Shown piece by piece: positions 8,866 through 17,394 of a DNA stretch of 64,000 nucleotides; within the stretch, counting starts at the first letter, position 1; each line of letters starts with the position of its first letter. The DNA is from a virus, in IMG/VR virus record IMGVR_UViG_3300044615_000409, positions 37,505 to 101,504 of that record. One strand, given 5' to 3'. A program made the position numbers and the translations under genes. The notes below the pieces were generated by a model. That model ran no database searches and was not told the origin of the DNA. It saw nothing but the letters and a program-made list of their open reading frames with translations.

Positions 8866-9573
8866 TTACCTCAACTCGCGACCAACTCCGCCTGCTGGTT
8901 CAGATTCTGGTTCTTCTAAGTCCGGGGAAACTTCAGCACCCATTTCAGCACCGACTACTTCTTCGCCGCCGGGACCTGATGTGGCTGCAACGTCAGTCAC
9001 TGCCATTTCTTCACCGCCTGCAGGAGGTGCACCTAGTGCTTCTGGACTACCAACGCCAGTCAATGCATTCATGGCGTTCTTCATCTCACTCTTAGTCTGG
9101 CTTAGTGTTTGATTCAAAGTAGTCAAGGCTTGGCTTGCTACTTGGTTGAATGTACCAGACTGTTCTACACCGATTTCTGATTGAATACTATCTGCTAATG
9201 CAGGTAGTTCTTTAACTAACATGTCGTTAACTTCTTCGATCATCTTTTGAATGCTGTCAAGCATATCTTGTGCTGCCAAGATGACCTGTGATTTTTCGAC
9301 TTCTTCATTCTCAACAACTATTCTAGCAGCCTTAGTATTCTTGTAATGCTCAGTAAGTGCCTGAGCCATGAATACTAATTTCATGTATGAAGGGCTAGCA
9401 TGATTCTTGTAGAAATCAGGGCTTGCTTTAGCCTCTTTGATGAGACCGAATACTCGTTCCATCATGGCTTTAGTTTGTGCGCGATTCAATCTTGACATGT
9501 CAAGGTTGACATCGAAATTAGCCTTAAGGGCTTGTTCTGCTACGTTTGTTTTATCTAGTTCATTGAGTCTCAT
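8866..9573 (-). CDS. Head-associated or scaffold-like protein candidate, helical with acidic Pro/Gly tail
   Basis: A 235-residue protein starting MRLNELDKT. Residues 1-170 are helical (long Gln/Met/Lys runs such as MLDSIQKMIEEVNDML). Residues 175-235 form an acidic Ala/Gly/Pro/Glu-rich tail. Helical, acidic proteins with this start are typical of prohead core or internal head proteins in T4-type phages, but no exact family is recognised. A late promoter stands 26 bases upstream of the ATG. Confidence 0.6.
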   Translation of the reverse strand: MRLNELDKTNVAEQALKANFDVNLDMSRLNRAQTKAMMERVFGLIKEAKASPDFYKNHASPSYMKLVFMAQALTEHYKNTKAARIVVENEEVEKSQVILAAQDMLDSIQKMIEEVNDMLVKELPALADSIQSEIGVEQSGTFNQVASQALTTLNQTLSQTKSEMKNAMNALTGVGSPEALGAPPAGGEEMAVTDVAATSGPGGEEVVGAEMGAEVSPDLEEPESEPAGGVGRELR

Positions 9574-9598
9574 GGTTAAAATCCCACATTAATAGTTA

Positions 9599-9606
9599 TA
9601 TTTATC
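9599..9606 (-). promoter_or_regulatory. T4-type late promoter (GATAAATA)
   Basis: GATAAATA upstream of the gene starting at 9573; drives the 9573-8526 pair in the late programme by analogy with T4. Confidence 0.6.
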
Positions 9607-9615
9607 AAGAATCTG

Positions 9616-10083
9616 TTACTTTTCATCCTTAGATTCTTGATACTTTTTAGTCTGTATATGCTTGGACATAGATGCATATGCTTCTATCTCTTTCAAAGCA
9701 TTTTTCCTTCTAAGTTGGTCTTCTAACAATTTTGCTAGATAGATAAACTTATCAGGAATATCCCTGCTATTCATCAGCTTTTTGTGCTGTGCTATAGATA
9801 CTTCTAAACCGCCTATGTAGCGATCTAATTCTTTAAGTCTTTTGGTCTCTTTATCTTTTCGATTCTTCTCAAACACACAATAGGTTACTGCATATTTAAG
9901 TGTGGAAAATTCTATTTGTTCTGCATATGGATCTAGCATATTGACAACCTTGAATATACCGGTCTTTTCAGGGTTTATTATATAGGTGCCAAAAAGGTTA
10001 TAACTACCGTCATACTCCTTGACGATAAACATGTCCTTTATCTTGTTCGCTAGATAAGACTTATTCATATTCATATTTAACAA
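9616..10083 (-). CDS. Conserved hypothetical, coiled-coil C-terminus
   Basis: A 155-residue protein: a small N-terminal alpha/beta part (IKDMFIVKEYDGSYNLFGTYII) and a Lys/Glu-rich coiled coil from residue 75 on. No family recognised. The start is uncertain. TTG at 10083 has AAAGGA about 9 bases upstream; ATGs at 10074 and 10068 overlap the previous gene's stop. The gene overlaps the 150-residue gene upstream by up to 23 bases, which suggests translational coupling. Confidence 0.6.
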   Translation of the reverse strand: MLNMNMNKSYLANKIKDMFIVKEYDGSYNLFGTYIINPEKTGIFKVVNMLDPYAEQIEFSTLKYAVTYCVFEKNRKDKETKRLKELDRYIGGLEVSIAQHKKLMNSRDIPDKFIYLAKLLEDQLRRKNALKEIEAYASMSKHIQTKKYQESKDEK

Positions 10084-10513
10084 AATATATGTTCCTTTTT
10101 TCCAAAGTTATATCAAGTTTTTGTCCTGACTTGTGCCATTGACTATCACATTGAATCATGGGCACCCCGTCACAATCTTTATATAATGATCCTAAATCAG
10201 AAATTCCATCTTCAAACACACGATTATGCTGTACTTCAAAATCAAACTTCCATACAGGAACTCTGATATCTTCTTGTAGCATAGTTCCGAAATATGACTC
10301 TTTATCTAAATCAATCTCTAACCGCACAGGATCGTTGATGACATCGGGCTGGGCTCGCAATGATATAACTTGCAATATAGTATCAAAATTGCATTGTGTG
10401 TTGCGATTTCTATACCAATCATTCACATCTTTTACATCATCCCCCGGCCTTGCGCGATTCAATACACCTGTCTTTGTAATGTCAAATAACGTATAGCAGG
10501 AAATCCTGTGCAT
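10061..10513 (-). CDS. Conserved T4-type phage protein of unknown function
   Basis: A 150-residue protein starting MHRISCYTLFDITKTGV and containing RNTQCNFDTILQVISLRAQP, a pattern I recall from uncharacterised proteins of marine T4-like phages. No enzyme motif is visible. The ATG has no Shine-Dalgarno, and a late-promoter-like TTAAATAA ends 5 bases before it, so the mRNA may be leaderless. Confidence 0.65.
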   Translation of the reverse strand: MHRISCYTLFDITKTGVLNRARPGDDVKDVNDWYRNRNTQCNFDTILQVISLRAQPDVINDPVRLEIDLDKESYFGTMLQEDIRVPVWKFDFEVQHNRVFEDGISDLGSLYKDCDGVPMIQCDSQWHKSGQKLDITLEKRNIYFVKYEYE

Positions 10514-10517
10514 GTTG

Positions 10518-10525
10518 TTATTTAA
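10518..10525 (-). promoter_or_regulatory. Late-promoter-like box (TTAAATAA) abutting a start codon
   Basis: TAAATA ends 5 bases before the ATG at 10513, which lacks a ribosome site. It lies just downstream of an intrinsic terminator, so fresh initiation here makes sense. Confidence 0.45.
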
Positions 10526-10528
10526 GGC

Positions 10529-10559
10529 AAAAAAAAGACCCGAGAATAAATCTCGGGTC
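10529..10559 (-). terminator. Intrinsic terminator
   Basis: A 9-bp perfect stem (arms 10537-10545 and 10551-10559, GACCCGAGA) with a 5-base loop, followed on the minus strand by eight Ts. It ends the transcript of the gene at 10586-10966. Confidence 0.92.
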
Positions 10560-10585
10560 CTTTGTTTGTTAACTTAAACTAATGA

Positions 10586-10966
10586 TTAGTTAGTGAAAGT
10601 TGCTGATGATGCTACAGTTACAGCATTTGCCCAAGCGGGACCATCTGCGTTCTCTAGTGCTAATACTAGAGCAGCAGGTGTCCATGCACCAGTTGGGTAT
10701 ATAGCGAATGCTAATGTGTCGTTAGCTGCGTCTGTATACTCATAGATGTGGATAGTTGCTAATTGCTGAATCGCTTGAATTGCTGAGTTAACTTGTGTAG
10801 TTGTCAAAGCACCGTTTGCAGTTGCAGTGAAGAAGTCCAACTTTGGACCTTGTGGCTGAACTGTCAAGGCTGAAGAAACTGCGTTAACGCCTGAATTTGT
10901 GTAATCTGGCTGATCTAACCATAGAACTGGCTTAAGATCACCATTAACTCTTGTAAATTGTGCCAT
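10586..10966 (-). CDS. Small virion protein candidate
   Basis: A 126-residue acidic protein, Ala/Thr-rich (NAVSSALTVQPQGPKLDFFTATANGALTT), ending in AVTVASSATFTN. It has its own late promoter, leader hairpin, AGGAG ribosome site and terminator, so it is a monocistronic late gene. This is typical of an abundant structural protein. The family is not recognised. Confidence 0.7.
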   Translation of the reverse strand: MAQFTRVNGDLKPVLWLDQPDYTNSGVNAVSSALTVQPQGPKLDFFTATANGALTTTQVNSAIQAIQQLATIHIYEYTDAANDTLAFAIYPTGAWTPAALVLALENADGPAWANAVTVASSATFTN

Positions 10967-10986
10967 TTTAAAATCTCCTAATGTTG

Positions 10987-11003
10987 TGAGACCTACTGTC
11001 TCA
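10987..11003 (-). other. Leader hairpin
   Basis: TGAGAC / GTCTCA (6 bp, 5-base loop), starting 6 bases after a late promoter box, upstream of the ribosome site of the gene starting at 10966. Confidence 0.5.
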
Positions 11004-11009
11004 TACTAT

Positions 11010-11017
11010 TATTTATG
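11010..11017 (-). promoter_or_regulatory. T4-type late promoter (CATAAATA)
   Basis: CATAAATA upstream of the monocistronic structural gene at 10586-10966; its leader carries a hairpin and AGGAG. Confidence 0.65.
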
Positions 11018-11043
11018 CCTGGCACAAAAAAATGTTGGTTTGG

Positions 11044-12216
11044 CTAGCGTTGGCCAGCAAGATTTTGACGGCTGAAGCCCATTCTATCTACAAATTTCAA
11101 ACCATTTGACACAAAACCTTCTTGACTTTGCTGGCCACTCTGTAGATAGCCTTTGACGGGGCTTTGTTCTGCTTGCTGTGCTAGTTGTTGTACGACTTGA
11201 TTCTTAAGATTATAGATAGCCACCCATATGCTAAACAGACCCTGCACCCCTGCTTTGTTAGCATTGATATGATCTGATAGTTTTTGCTTCATAGTAGGAG
11301 TCATGGGTCTAGTCTCAAAATAATCCATGAATCCAGAAGCCATGTCATTTAGATCGCCCGAGACGATTTTCTTATTGATATATGTAGTGAATAGTTGATT
11401 GAATGTATTTCTAGCCTGCGGTGCTTGCATTAGTTTTTGCACAGCAGGACCATGTTGACGTATAGCAGCCTTAGCGTCATTGACTAAGCCTTGATCTAAC
11501 TTTACATTAGGAACTATAGGCATAGCACTAGGAATGATAGCGACATCGCTATCATTCTTTAATTGCCCTATCGTTCCATTCAATGGTGTTGATTCATCTG
11601 TAGTAGCGGCATTAGCAGGTATAAACTGATGCACAGCAATACCCGCAGTCTTACCTGTGATCAATTTACCTATATCGCTATCGACATCTACTGTATACGC
11701 TATACCGTTAGGGTTCGCTTTAAACTTATACAGACCTTTTTGATCTTGTAAAGGTTTGCCGAAGAGCAAGTCGCCCCAGTAGTAGCCCTTAGTTCCTTGA
11801 CTTGCTTTTTCAAGACCGGGCCATATGTTTGTAATGAGAGTATTAAGTTCACCGCGATCCACCCCCCTCGCTCTATCGTATTCTATAAATTCTTCTGCGC
11901 TGTGTACGTTGCGACCTGACATGTCTTTCTTATTAAACATGTGTTTGTCCATAATGCTGAATTTGCCGTCTGGACCATGACCGAATATCAACGCTGGATA
12001 CCCATCCCATTTAATAGTGATTGTTTTAGGATTCTTAGCAGTAGCCAATATAGAATTAACTGCTTGATTTGCACCCGCAACGTCTCCTAATACTACTAAA
12101 TCTTCTGGATGATCGAGGTGCCCCTTGCCTTCTTTTAGGCGCAAAGCATCCTGATCAAATTGACGCATCCTTTCACGAATATGCTGAAAGAATTCTTGTT
12201 CGTTATTGAAATTCAT
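11044..12216 (-). CDS. KWDG ligase/nucleotidyltransferase-like phage protein (DUF6267-like)
   Basis: A 390-residue protein. At about residues 75-85 it has TIKWDGYPALIFG, an exact K-x-D-G motif as used for the nucleotidylated lysine of DNA/RNA ligases and capping enzymes, followed by DGKFSIMDKHMF. The flanking ligase motifs III-V are not clear, so catalysis is unproven; I recall similar T4-like phage proteins under an uncharacterised DUF. The C-terminal third is helical. The ATG at 12216 (MNFNNEQEFF) follows the upstream stop by one base; an earlier in-frame Met at 12267 lies inside the previous gene. Confidence 0.6.
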   Translation of the reverse strand: MNFNNEQEFFQHIRERMRQFDQDALRLKEGKGHLDHPEDLVVLGDVAGANQAVNSILATAKNPKTITIKWDGYPALIFGHGPDGKFSIMDKHMFNKKDMSGRNVHSAEEFIEYDRARGVDRGELNTLITNIWPGLEKASQGTKGYYWGDLLFGKPLQDQKGLYKFKANPNGIAYTVDVDSDIGKLITGKTAGIAVHQFIPANAATTDESTPLNGTIGQLKNDSDVAIIPSAMPIVPNVKLDQGLVNDAKAAIRQHGPAVQKLMQAPQARNTFNQLFTTYINKKIVSGDLNDMASGFMDYFETRPMTPTMKQKLSDHINANKAGVQGLFSIWVAIYNLKNQVVQQLAQQAEQSPVKGYLQSGQQSQEGFVSNGLKFVDRMGFSRQNLAGQR

Positions 12217-12217
12217 T

Positions 12218-13435
12218 TTAAGGTTGAGTGTCTTGTTTTCTACCTTGGTCTGAAACAGCCCAAGCAATTTGTGCTATATCAGTCAAGTCTTTGTTCAAGG
12301 TTTTACCCTTTAAACTTTGTGGCATACGTTTTAGTATGTCATCAACCTGTTGCTGTGAGGATCCTAAATTGATCCCTCTCAAGAAGCCCTTCATGAAATT
12401 ATCGCGGAACCATGCGCCTAGGCTAGGTTTACCTGATGGTGCTGCTGGTTGACCTGCTGCCGGTGCTGCGCCTTGTGCTGGGGCAGTGCTTGCGGCTGCT
12501 GGTTGACCCGGACGCTTAAACACGCCCTTGATCTTATCCATGATACCTTCATTAGTTCTTAAGAACTTATCTCTATCTTCTCTTTCTTTCTTTTGTTTTG
12601 CGATCAATGCCTCTATGCGCTTGACCGCTAGATCAGGATCATATCCTGATTTCTTCAATGCGTTTCTAAATCTTTCTACTGACGTTAACTTATTGTAAAT
12701 CTCTTCTAGTCTATCTTCGCTAATAGTTTTTTGCTTATTTCCCTTAGCATATTGACCCATGAACTGCTGGTGCAAGTTTTTAACATCGTAACCAGCGTTG
12801 TCTAACTTAAGAATCTTGTCGCCTACACGTATCAAGTAATCCTTATTAAGGGCAACATTTGCAAGATCCTTAGTAATTTCTTGTGCTATTTTTGATGTTG
12901 GAGGAAGCGGTTTAGTTCCGGCTGGCTGTAACTTTCTCATTGCGCTAACAATCTTATCTACATTGACATCAATTTCTGGCTTGGCTGCTCCCTGCTTTTG
13001 ACCAGTAGGTACTGCTTGATTACCGGGTGCTTTACCTCCGGGCTGTACAGCCTTTACTGGCGGGGCGGCACCGGGTTGGGCACCTGCGGCAGTACCGGGG
13101 GCTTGTGTTGCTGTTCCTCCTGCTTGAGGTGCGCTAGGTGTTGTTCCTGCGCTCGGCGTAGTGGGTTGTGCTGTTGCATTACCGGCTCCTAAATCAGTTG
13201 AATCAACGTCTACCAGTCCCTGCTGAATAGCAGTGTTTAACGCATTAGCACCTCTACTAACGAATTTTTGTACGAATGTATCCTGTGCCAGTTGATCTTC
13301 TGCACTTAATCCTGACTTCTTGGCTCTTGCCATAGCACTACCTACACCTTGTGTATTAGTACCTTGCGCTGATGCGACTGTACCGGCCAGACCTCTAGCG
13401 AGATTCTGGAACGTATTTAACTCATTGATTCTCAT
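12218..13435 (-). CDS. Putative internal head protein with Ala/Pro/Gly-rich linkers and CTS-like start
   Basis: A 405-residue protein starting MRINELNTFQNL. Residues 85-155 and about 310-335 are Ala/Pro/Gly/Gln-rich linkers. Between them lies a helical Lys-rich core (LEEIYNKLTSVERFRNALKKSG), and a third short domain closes the protein. A KGVFKRPGQPAAA segment resembles KSMFTKPGQPTAA in the 615-residue protein at 32896-34743, so the two share linker-domain units. The N-terminus resembles the T4 capsid targeting sequence. Virion location is inferred. Confidence 0.6.
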   Translation of the reverse strand: MRINELNTFQNLARGLAGTVASAQGTNTQGVGSAMARAKKSGLSAEDQLAQDTFVQKFVSRGANALNTAIQQGLVDVDSTDLGAGNATAQPTTPSAGTTPSAPQAGGTATQAPGTAAGAQPGAAPPVKAVQPGGKAPGNQAVPTGQKQGAAKPEIDVNVDKIVSAMRKLQPAGTKPLPPTSKIAQEITKDLANVALNKDYLIRVGDKILKLDNAGYDVKNLHQQFMGQYAKGNKQKTISEDRLEEIYNKLTSVERFRNALKKSGYDPDLAVKRIEALIAKQKKEREDRDKFLRTNEGIMDKIKGVFKRPGQPAAASTAPAQGAAPAAGQPAAPSGKPSLGAWFRDNFMKGFLRGINLGSSQQQVDDILKRMPQSLKGKTLNKDLTDIAQIAWAVSDQGRKQDTQP

Positions 13436-13670
13436 CTTTCTTCCTCAGTGACTTAGCGAACCTTGCCGCGTCCTTGCCCTTGATAGCACTTAATAGTTTT
13501 TTCTCAAGTACTTCGGCTTTGTCTGGGGAGTATTGACGATTGATTAATTCTAATAGATTAATGGCACTGGTAATAACATTGTGAGCCCTGCTCTCAATGA
13601 TGTGATTCATATCACGGTTATTACCGATCAATTCCAGTTCTTCTAGAAGGCTACGGGTACGCTTTTGCAT
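13422..13670 (-). CDS. Small conserved phage protein
   Basis: An 82-residue, strongly basic and helical protein (RTRSLLEELELIGNN...AARFAKSLRKK). Function unknown. It overlaps the next gene by 14 bases. A late promoter lies about 17 bases before the ATG, with AAGGAAAG as ribosome site. Confidence 0.6.
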   Translation of the reverse strand: MQKRTRSLLEELELIGNNRDMNHIIESRAHNVITSAINLLELINRQYSPDKAEVLEKKLLSAIKGKDAARFAKSLRKKDENQ

Positions 13671-13686
13671 AGTTCTTTCCTTACAG

Positions 13687-13694
13687 TATTTATC
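13687..13694 (-). promoter_or_regulatory. T4-type late promoter (GATAAATA)
   Basis: GATAAATAC before the gene starting at 13670; by position it would drive 13670, 13435 and 12216 as one late unit. Confidence 0.62.
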
Positions 13695-13708
13695 TGGAAT
13701 AGGATCTT

Positions 13709-15130
13709 TTATTTCTTAAGTGACGCCAATAAACTCTTGAGTTTTGCGCTCTGTACGTCGGGTACAACCTTACCTGAATCAGGAGTTATCTCCCCTGTTA
13801 TAGGATCAGTTTTCTCGGCAGTCTGAGTAGTTCCTACTTCGCTAGTAGTCTTGATTTTCTGCATTAACTGCGCTCCTGAGGGCTGAACCTTATAGGAATC
13901 ATCGGATCCGTCATCTGTGATTCGTAATGTTTCTACGTCAAATTTGAGTTCGATTTTTTGACCTACCCCGGAACTACTACGTGTCTTCATCAATTGAATC
14001 TGATAAAGTCCACGCTCACGCATACTACGGCTAGTAAAGATACCAAAAACATTGTCCGCAGTATTAATCTTACTAATACCACCTGAGATATGACTGTGAT
14101 CAAATTCGATCTCTTCAACGGCTGATCTGTTAAGTTGTGATGCTGTGACGAATAAGACATTTAATTCCTTTGCTAGATTTCTAAGTTCTTCAGATACATA
14201 CTTATCCTTTACGAACAAGTCGCTTGGACTTACTTTTGCGCTGACTGGCATGATCAAATCAAGATAGTCGATACACAAGAAGTCAACCTTCATGCCTGTC
14301 TGTATCTGTAATTCCTTGACATATGCTCTGATATCATTGACGTTGCTTTGTGCTGGCATATATTTGATGCGCAAGTTACCAGACTTCTTAGCAACCATCT
14401 TGACTTTCATCTCAACATTATCAATATCTTTAAAAATCTCGCGACTACTAGTGTCAGTCATCATACTATCAATACGCATTGAACACAATCCTTCACTCAA
14501 TTCAAGTGTGACGTATACTCCGCTAAGTCCCGCTTGTGCCCAATTAACTGCAAGATTTTGCATGATCAAACTCTTACCAGAACCTGATCCACCTGCAAAG
14601 ATTTGCAGTTCACCTCGATTGAAACCACCATACAATTTCTGATCAAGTATAGGCCAACCTGTGCTGTTTTGACCGTTATTAGATTTTAGTGCCATCAATC
14701 TACTACGAGGATCAGCAAAGTAATCAGTACCTAAATCCTTCTGTAGAGAAATCTGAACTGCTTCTTTGATCAGTTTCTCTACAGGTCCATATTCGCCCTT
14801 CTCAAGTAAGTCTGCACTCTTAAGAATAGCCCTCTCAAGTTCTTGTCGCTTAGTGAATGCTTCGAATTCTTCTAAGAACCAATCATAATGTCCTTCGTCA
14901 AGTTCCTCTAATCGTTCAGTAGATACATCAGTCGTTGCCTTAATCTGTATAGGATCTGGCATGACATTATATTTTTTAGTATGATCTATTATGAACTCTG
15001 CAACCGGTCGCAATCTACGATCAAAGTTTTCTGCATTCATGATGTTCATCACGCGAGTATAAAGTTCTGCGTTCGTGACCATCATTCTCAGAAACAATGT
15101 CTGTACATCAATGTTATAGTCGTTTATCAA
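13709..15130 (-). CDS. 41: Replicative DNA helicase, DnaB/T4 gp41-like
   Basis: Hexameric helicase that unwinds the fork on the lagging strand. Walker A is GGSGSGKS (about residue 182), Walker B is FLCIDYLDLI (about 283), and FVTASQLNRSA gives the DnaB-type H3/sensor segment. The N-terminal 150 residues are helical, as in gp41 and DnaB. At 473 residues the length matches gp41. The start is TTG at 15130 with GAGGAAA at good spacing; it overlaps the primase gene by 17 bases, so helicase and primase are translationally coupled. Confidence 0.95.
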   Translation of the reverse strand: MINDYNIDVQTLFLRMMVTNAELYTRVMNIMNAENFDRRLRPVAEFIIDHTKKYNVMPDPIQIKATTDVSTERLEELDEGHYDWFLEEFEAFTKRQELERAILKSADLLEKGEYGPVEKLIKEAVQISLQKDLGTDYFADPRSRLMALKSNNGQNSTGWPILDQKLYGGFNRGELQIFAGGSGSGKSLIMQNLAVNWAQAGLSGVYVTLELSEGLCSMRIDSMMTDTSSREIFKDIDNVEMKVKMVAKKSGNLRIKYMPAQSNVNDIRAYVKELQIQTGMKVDFLCIDYLDLIMPVSAKVSPSDLFVKDKYVSEELRNLAKELNVLFVTASQLNRSAVEEIEFDHSHISGGISKINTADNVFGIFTSRSMRERGLYQIQLMKTRSSSGVGQKIELKFDVETLRITDDGSDDSYKVQPSGAQLMQKIKTTSEVGTTQTAEKTDPITGEITPDSGKVVPDVQSAKLKSLLASLKK

Positions 15131-16085
15131 GTTGTTTCCTCTTAATCTCTAATTTTATTTTGCTATTAGTCGCTGATTGCAAGATACTTAGTAATGTAGC
15201 GAGTTTGCCATATTTTATTACTGCATCGTTTACGTCTTTGATTCCCGGTTCCCAATTAGGCATGCTAACTTGAAAACCAAAATCAAGTGCGCGATTGATC
15301 ACATCCATACCACTCTTATCTTGATCTGGAACTACTATGATCTTTCTATTCAAACGTCTCAATATCTCTGCCTGTTCTTCGTTGATACCATTAGTAGTCA
15401 ATGCGCAACCATCTATACTCAATGCATCAAATATACCCTCAACTACAATACATACTTGCCATTCTGGCTTCTGCAAATCATAACCAAATAGATAACCACT
15501 CTGTTGTTCGCTGATAAATTTAGGTTTTCGATCATCTAAGAACCTGCTAGTGTGACCCACTATTTTATTTTCAAAAGTGAAGGGTATGATGATACGATTG
15601 GCTTGCCTACCTTCTTCATCCGGAGTACACATGAAAGGATATCTACTTATATCTATCTTACGACCTCGTAGATAATCTACATAAACTTGGTGTTTAGGAT
15701 TTTCAGAATCGATAACTTCTGCATCAGGCAAATCCATCTCTTTGAATTTAATTTTCTTCTTTTCGCGTTTAGCCTTTACAAAATCTAGCAAGTCTTTGTG
15801 TTGCAAACTTTCTAGGCTATACTTATTAATATCATCTGGATCCATGCCGCACCACGCCAGTAACTGGCGAGTGTTCTTAGTGAGTTGTTTACCCAACATA
15901 AACCCACATTTGAATCCACAATTAAAACAATGATAACTCCAGTTATCACTATCCATGTGTATGCCACCGCGGCCGCGCTTGTCAGCACCATGACCTCGGT
16001 AGTGGCAACACACAGCGTTGAAACTATGCCAACCGCTTTGTGATAGTCTTTTCTTTCCTGGAACTATTTGAAGTATATCAAACAC
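15114..16085 (-). CDS. 61: DNA primase, T4 gp61/DnaG-like
   Basis: Makes RNA primers for lagging-strand synthesis with the gp41-like helicase next to it. The N-terminus has a zinc-binding module (CCHYRGHG..., then HCFNCGFKCGF, about residues 26-64). The Toprim core is seen as VVEGIFDALSIDG (about 209-221) and IVVPDQDKSGM (about 243). The length of 323 fits gp61. The start is GTG at 16085. A TATAAT hexamer ends 6 bases upstream and there is no close ribosome site, so the message may be leaderless. Confidence 0.93.
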   Translation of the reverse strand: MFDILQIVPGKKRLSQSGWHSFNAVCCHYRGHGADKRGRGGIHMDSDNWSYHCFNCGFKCGFMLGKQLTKNTRQLLAWCGMDPDDINKYSLESLQHKDLLDFVKAKREKKKIKFKEMDLPDAEVIDSENPKHQVYVDYLRGRKIDISRYPFMCTPDEEGRQANRIIIPFTFENKIVGHTSRFLDDRKPKFISEQQSGYLFGYDLQKPEWQVCIVVEGIFDALSIDGCALTTNGINEEQAEILRRLNRKIIVVPDQDKSGMDVINRALDFGFQVSMPNWEPGIKDVNDAVIKYGKLATLLSILQSATNSKIKLEIKRKQLDKRL

Positions 16086-16091
16086 ATTGTA

Positions 16092-16120
16092 ATTATAACA
16101 CCTTGCTACGTAAAAACAAA
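16092..16120 (-). promoter_or_regulatory. Candidate sigma70-type promoter for primase/helicase
   Basis: A perfect TATAAT (16092-16097), with only a weak -35 (TTTGTT) 17 bases upstream. The predicted start of transcription coincides with the GTG start at 16085. Confidence 0.45.
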
Positions 16121-16133
16121 GCGTATCGGCAAA

Positions 16134-16934
16134 TCATCTTGCCAAAATGTTTGATACCACCCCGGTGTTGCTAGTGAATACCATTCTGATAAATGGGTGA
16201 TAACCTTTAATCGTGTAACCCACTGTTTCAGTAGTCTCAAGATATTCTTCTGAACGTATAGGATACCAGTCTGTGAGGCTGCTACTGAATGTTCCTTCTA
16301 TCTCTACTTCACCGTTGAATTCATACAAGTGAGCCTGTAGCGTCAATATTGGATTATCATTGGTATTGATAACTGAACTGTAATATGTGTTAGCATTTGA
16401 TAATACATTATTAATGCTATTGTTACTATCGAGGTTAGGGAATGGCTGTCCTGTTGGAATAGTTACTATCTCGCTAGGCACAAAACTAGGGAGTACGCTA
16501 TCTACTACATTGATCTGACCACGCGCACCGGCAGCAGGGTCAACGAATACAGGATATCCAAATTGTCCTACCGGGATCTCTAAACTATAATGACACATCT
16601 GAGCAGGAATGTCTTCTATCTCTGCGGCATTAAGTTGTAGATATGCTATACCGGTCAATGGAAGTTCCAATGTCAATGCTTTTTTGATCAATACTTCTGT
16701 ACCATCGTAATTGATGATGCGACAAGTGATCTCTTTCCCTGTGATGTCAACTGGTTTTTGCTCTTGGTTCAAGAACTGAAACTGTAGTTTGTTATCTACA
16801 CCTTTGTGTAGATTCATTGTTTTTGCATATACTGGCATAAAGGCCCTCGGACTGTTTCCTGATAGTAGGACGACAATCTGACGTTGTGTAAATACGAATG
16901 CTGGTGTCGAATATCTTACGGTGTTTACAGTCAC
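16134..16934 (-). CDS. Virion structural protein with BppU-like N-terminal domain
   Basis: A 266-residue protein. Residues about 45-90 (KGVDNKLQFQFLNQEQKPV, DITGKEITCRI) resemble the N-terminal domain of baseplate upper proteins (BppU), which attaches receptor-binding parts. The rest is beta-rich (PILTLQAHLYEFNGEVEIEG). The start is GTG at 16934 with GAGGAG upstream and a weak late box. It lies back to back with a plus-strand gene at 17011. Confidence 0.62.
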   Translation of the reverse strand: MTVNTVRYSTPAFVFTQRQIVVLLSGNSPRAFMPVYAKTMNLHKGVDNKLQFQFLNQEQKPVDITGKEITCRIINYDGTEVLIKKALTLELPLTGIAYLQLNAAEIEDIPAQMCHYSLEIPVGQFGYPVFVDPAAGARGQINVVDSVLPSFVPSEIVTIPTGQPFPNLDSNNSINNVLSNANTYYSSVINTNDNPILTLQAHLYEFNGEVEIEGTFSSSLTDWYPIRSEEYLETTETVGYTIKGYHPFIRMVFTSNTGVVSNILAR

Positions 16935-16951
16935 AAATGTCGCTCCTCAAT

Positions 16952-16959
16952 GTATTTAG
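16952..16959 (-). promoter_or_regulatory. Late-promoter-like box (CTAAATAC)
   Basis: CTAAATAC before the GTG start at 16934; one base further from consensus than the main set, but the same variant occurs at 57848-57855. Confidence 0.4.
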
Positions 16960-16995
16960 TCGCATAAAAATAAAATATTTTAATGGTTGCCCAAT

Positions 16996-17003
16996 TATAA
17001 ATA
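16996..17003 (+). promoter_or_regulatory. T4-type late promoter, exact TATAAATA
   Basis: Exact T4 late consensus on the plus strand, 7 bases before the ATG at 17011. No Shine-Dalgarno lies between them. Confidence 0.7.
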
Positions 17004-17010
17004 ATCTTCG

Positions 17011-17394
17011 ATGACGATATCAAGAGACTTTTTTAAAAAACTAAGCGACAATCACCCTTTCATTACGGTTGTCTCTTTCGCCAGCCAGGATTATGTAGGA
17101 ATAATGCAGAACCGTGACGATCAATGCACTAGCATTTACGACTATGGTTCTATAGTTGATGCGAAAATTAAGGAACTATTCTTAGAATTAGGGGATGTCT
17201 GGTGGTGGGAAAGCAACCGTCAGATTCCTATAAATATCTTCCTTAAGGAAGATTGGAATCCGTTTAAGCCCTATCTTAGAACATTTAATAACAAGAATTT
17301 GACTATACTTCACGGCCCTATAGTCAGCCTTAATGAATTAAACAAGCGCAAAACTAAGCGCCGTAGCATCACATTAGTTAAAAGACTTCCTTAA
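17011..17394 (+). CDS. Conserved hypothetical phage protein
   Basis: A 127-residue protein with an alpha/beta pattern (HPFITVVSFASQDYVGIMQN...WWWESNRQIPINIFLKEDW) and a basic tail. No family is recognised. It is one of few plus-strand genes, with an exact late promoter 7 bases before its ATG and no ribosome site, so it may be translated from a leaderless mRNA. Its 3' end overlaps the deformylase gene on the other strand by 21 bases. Confidence 0.65.
   Translation: MTISRDFFKKLSDNHPFITVVSFASQDYVGIMQNRDDQCTSIYDYGSIVDAKIKELFLELGDVWWWESNRQIPINIFLKEDWNPFKPYLRTFNNKNLTILHGPIVSLNELNKRKTKRRSITLVKRLP

Noticed and set aside
12998-13192. Cys-rich plus-strand frame of 64 codons
   Set aside because: It is the antisense shadow of a Pro/Ala/Gly-rich coding linker, which produces Cys-rich reading by composition.
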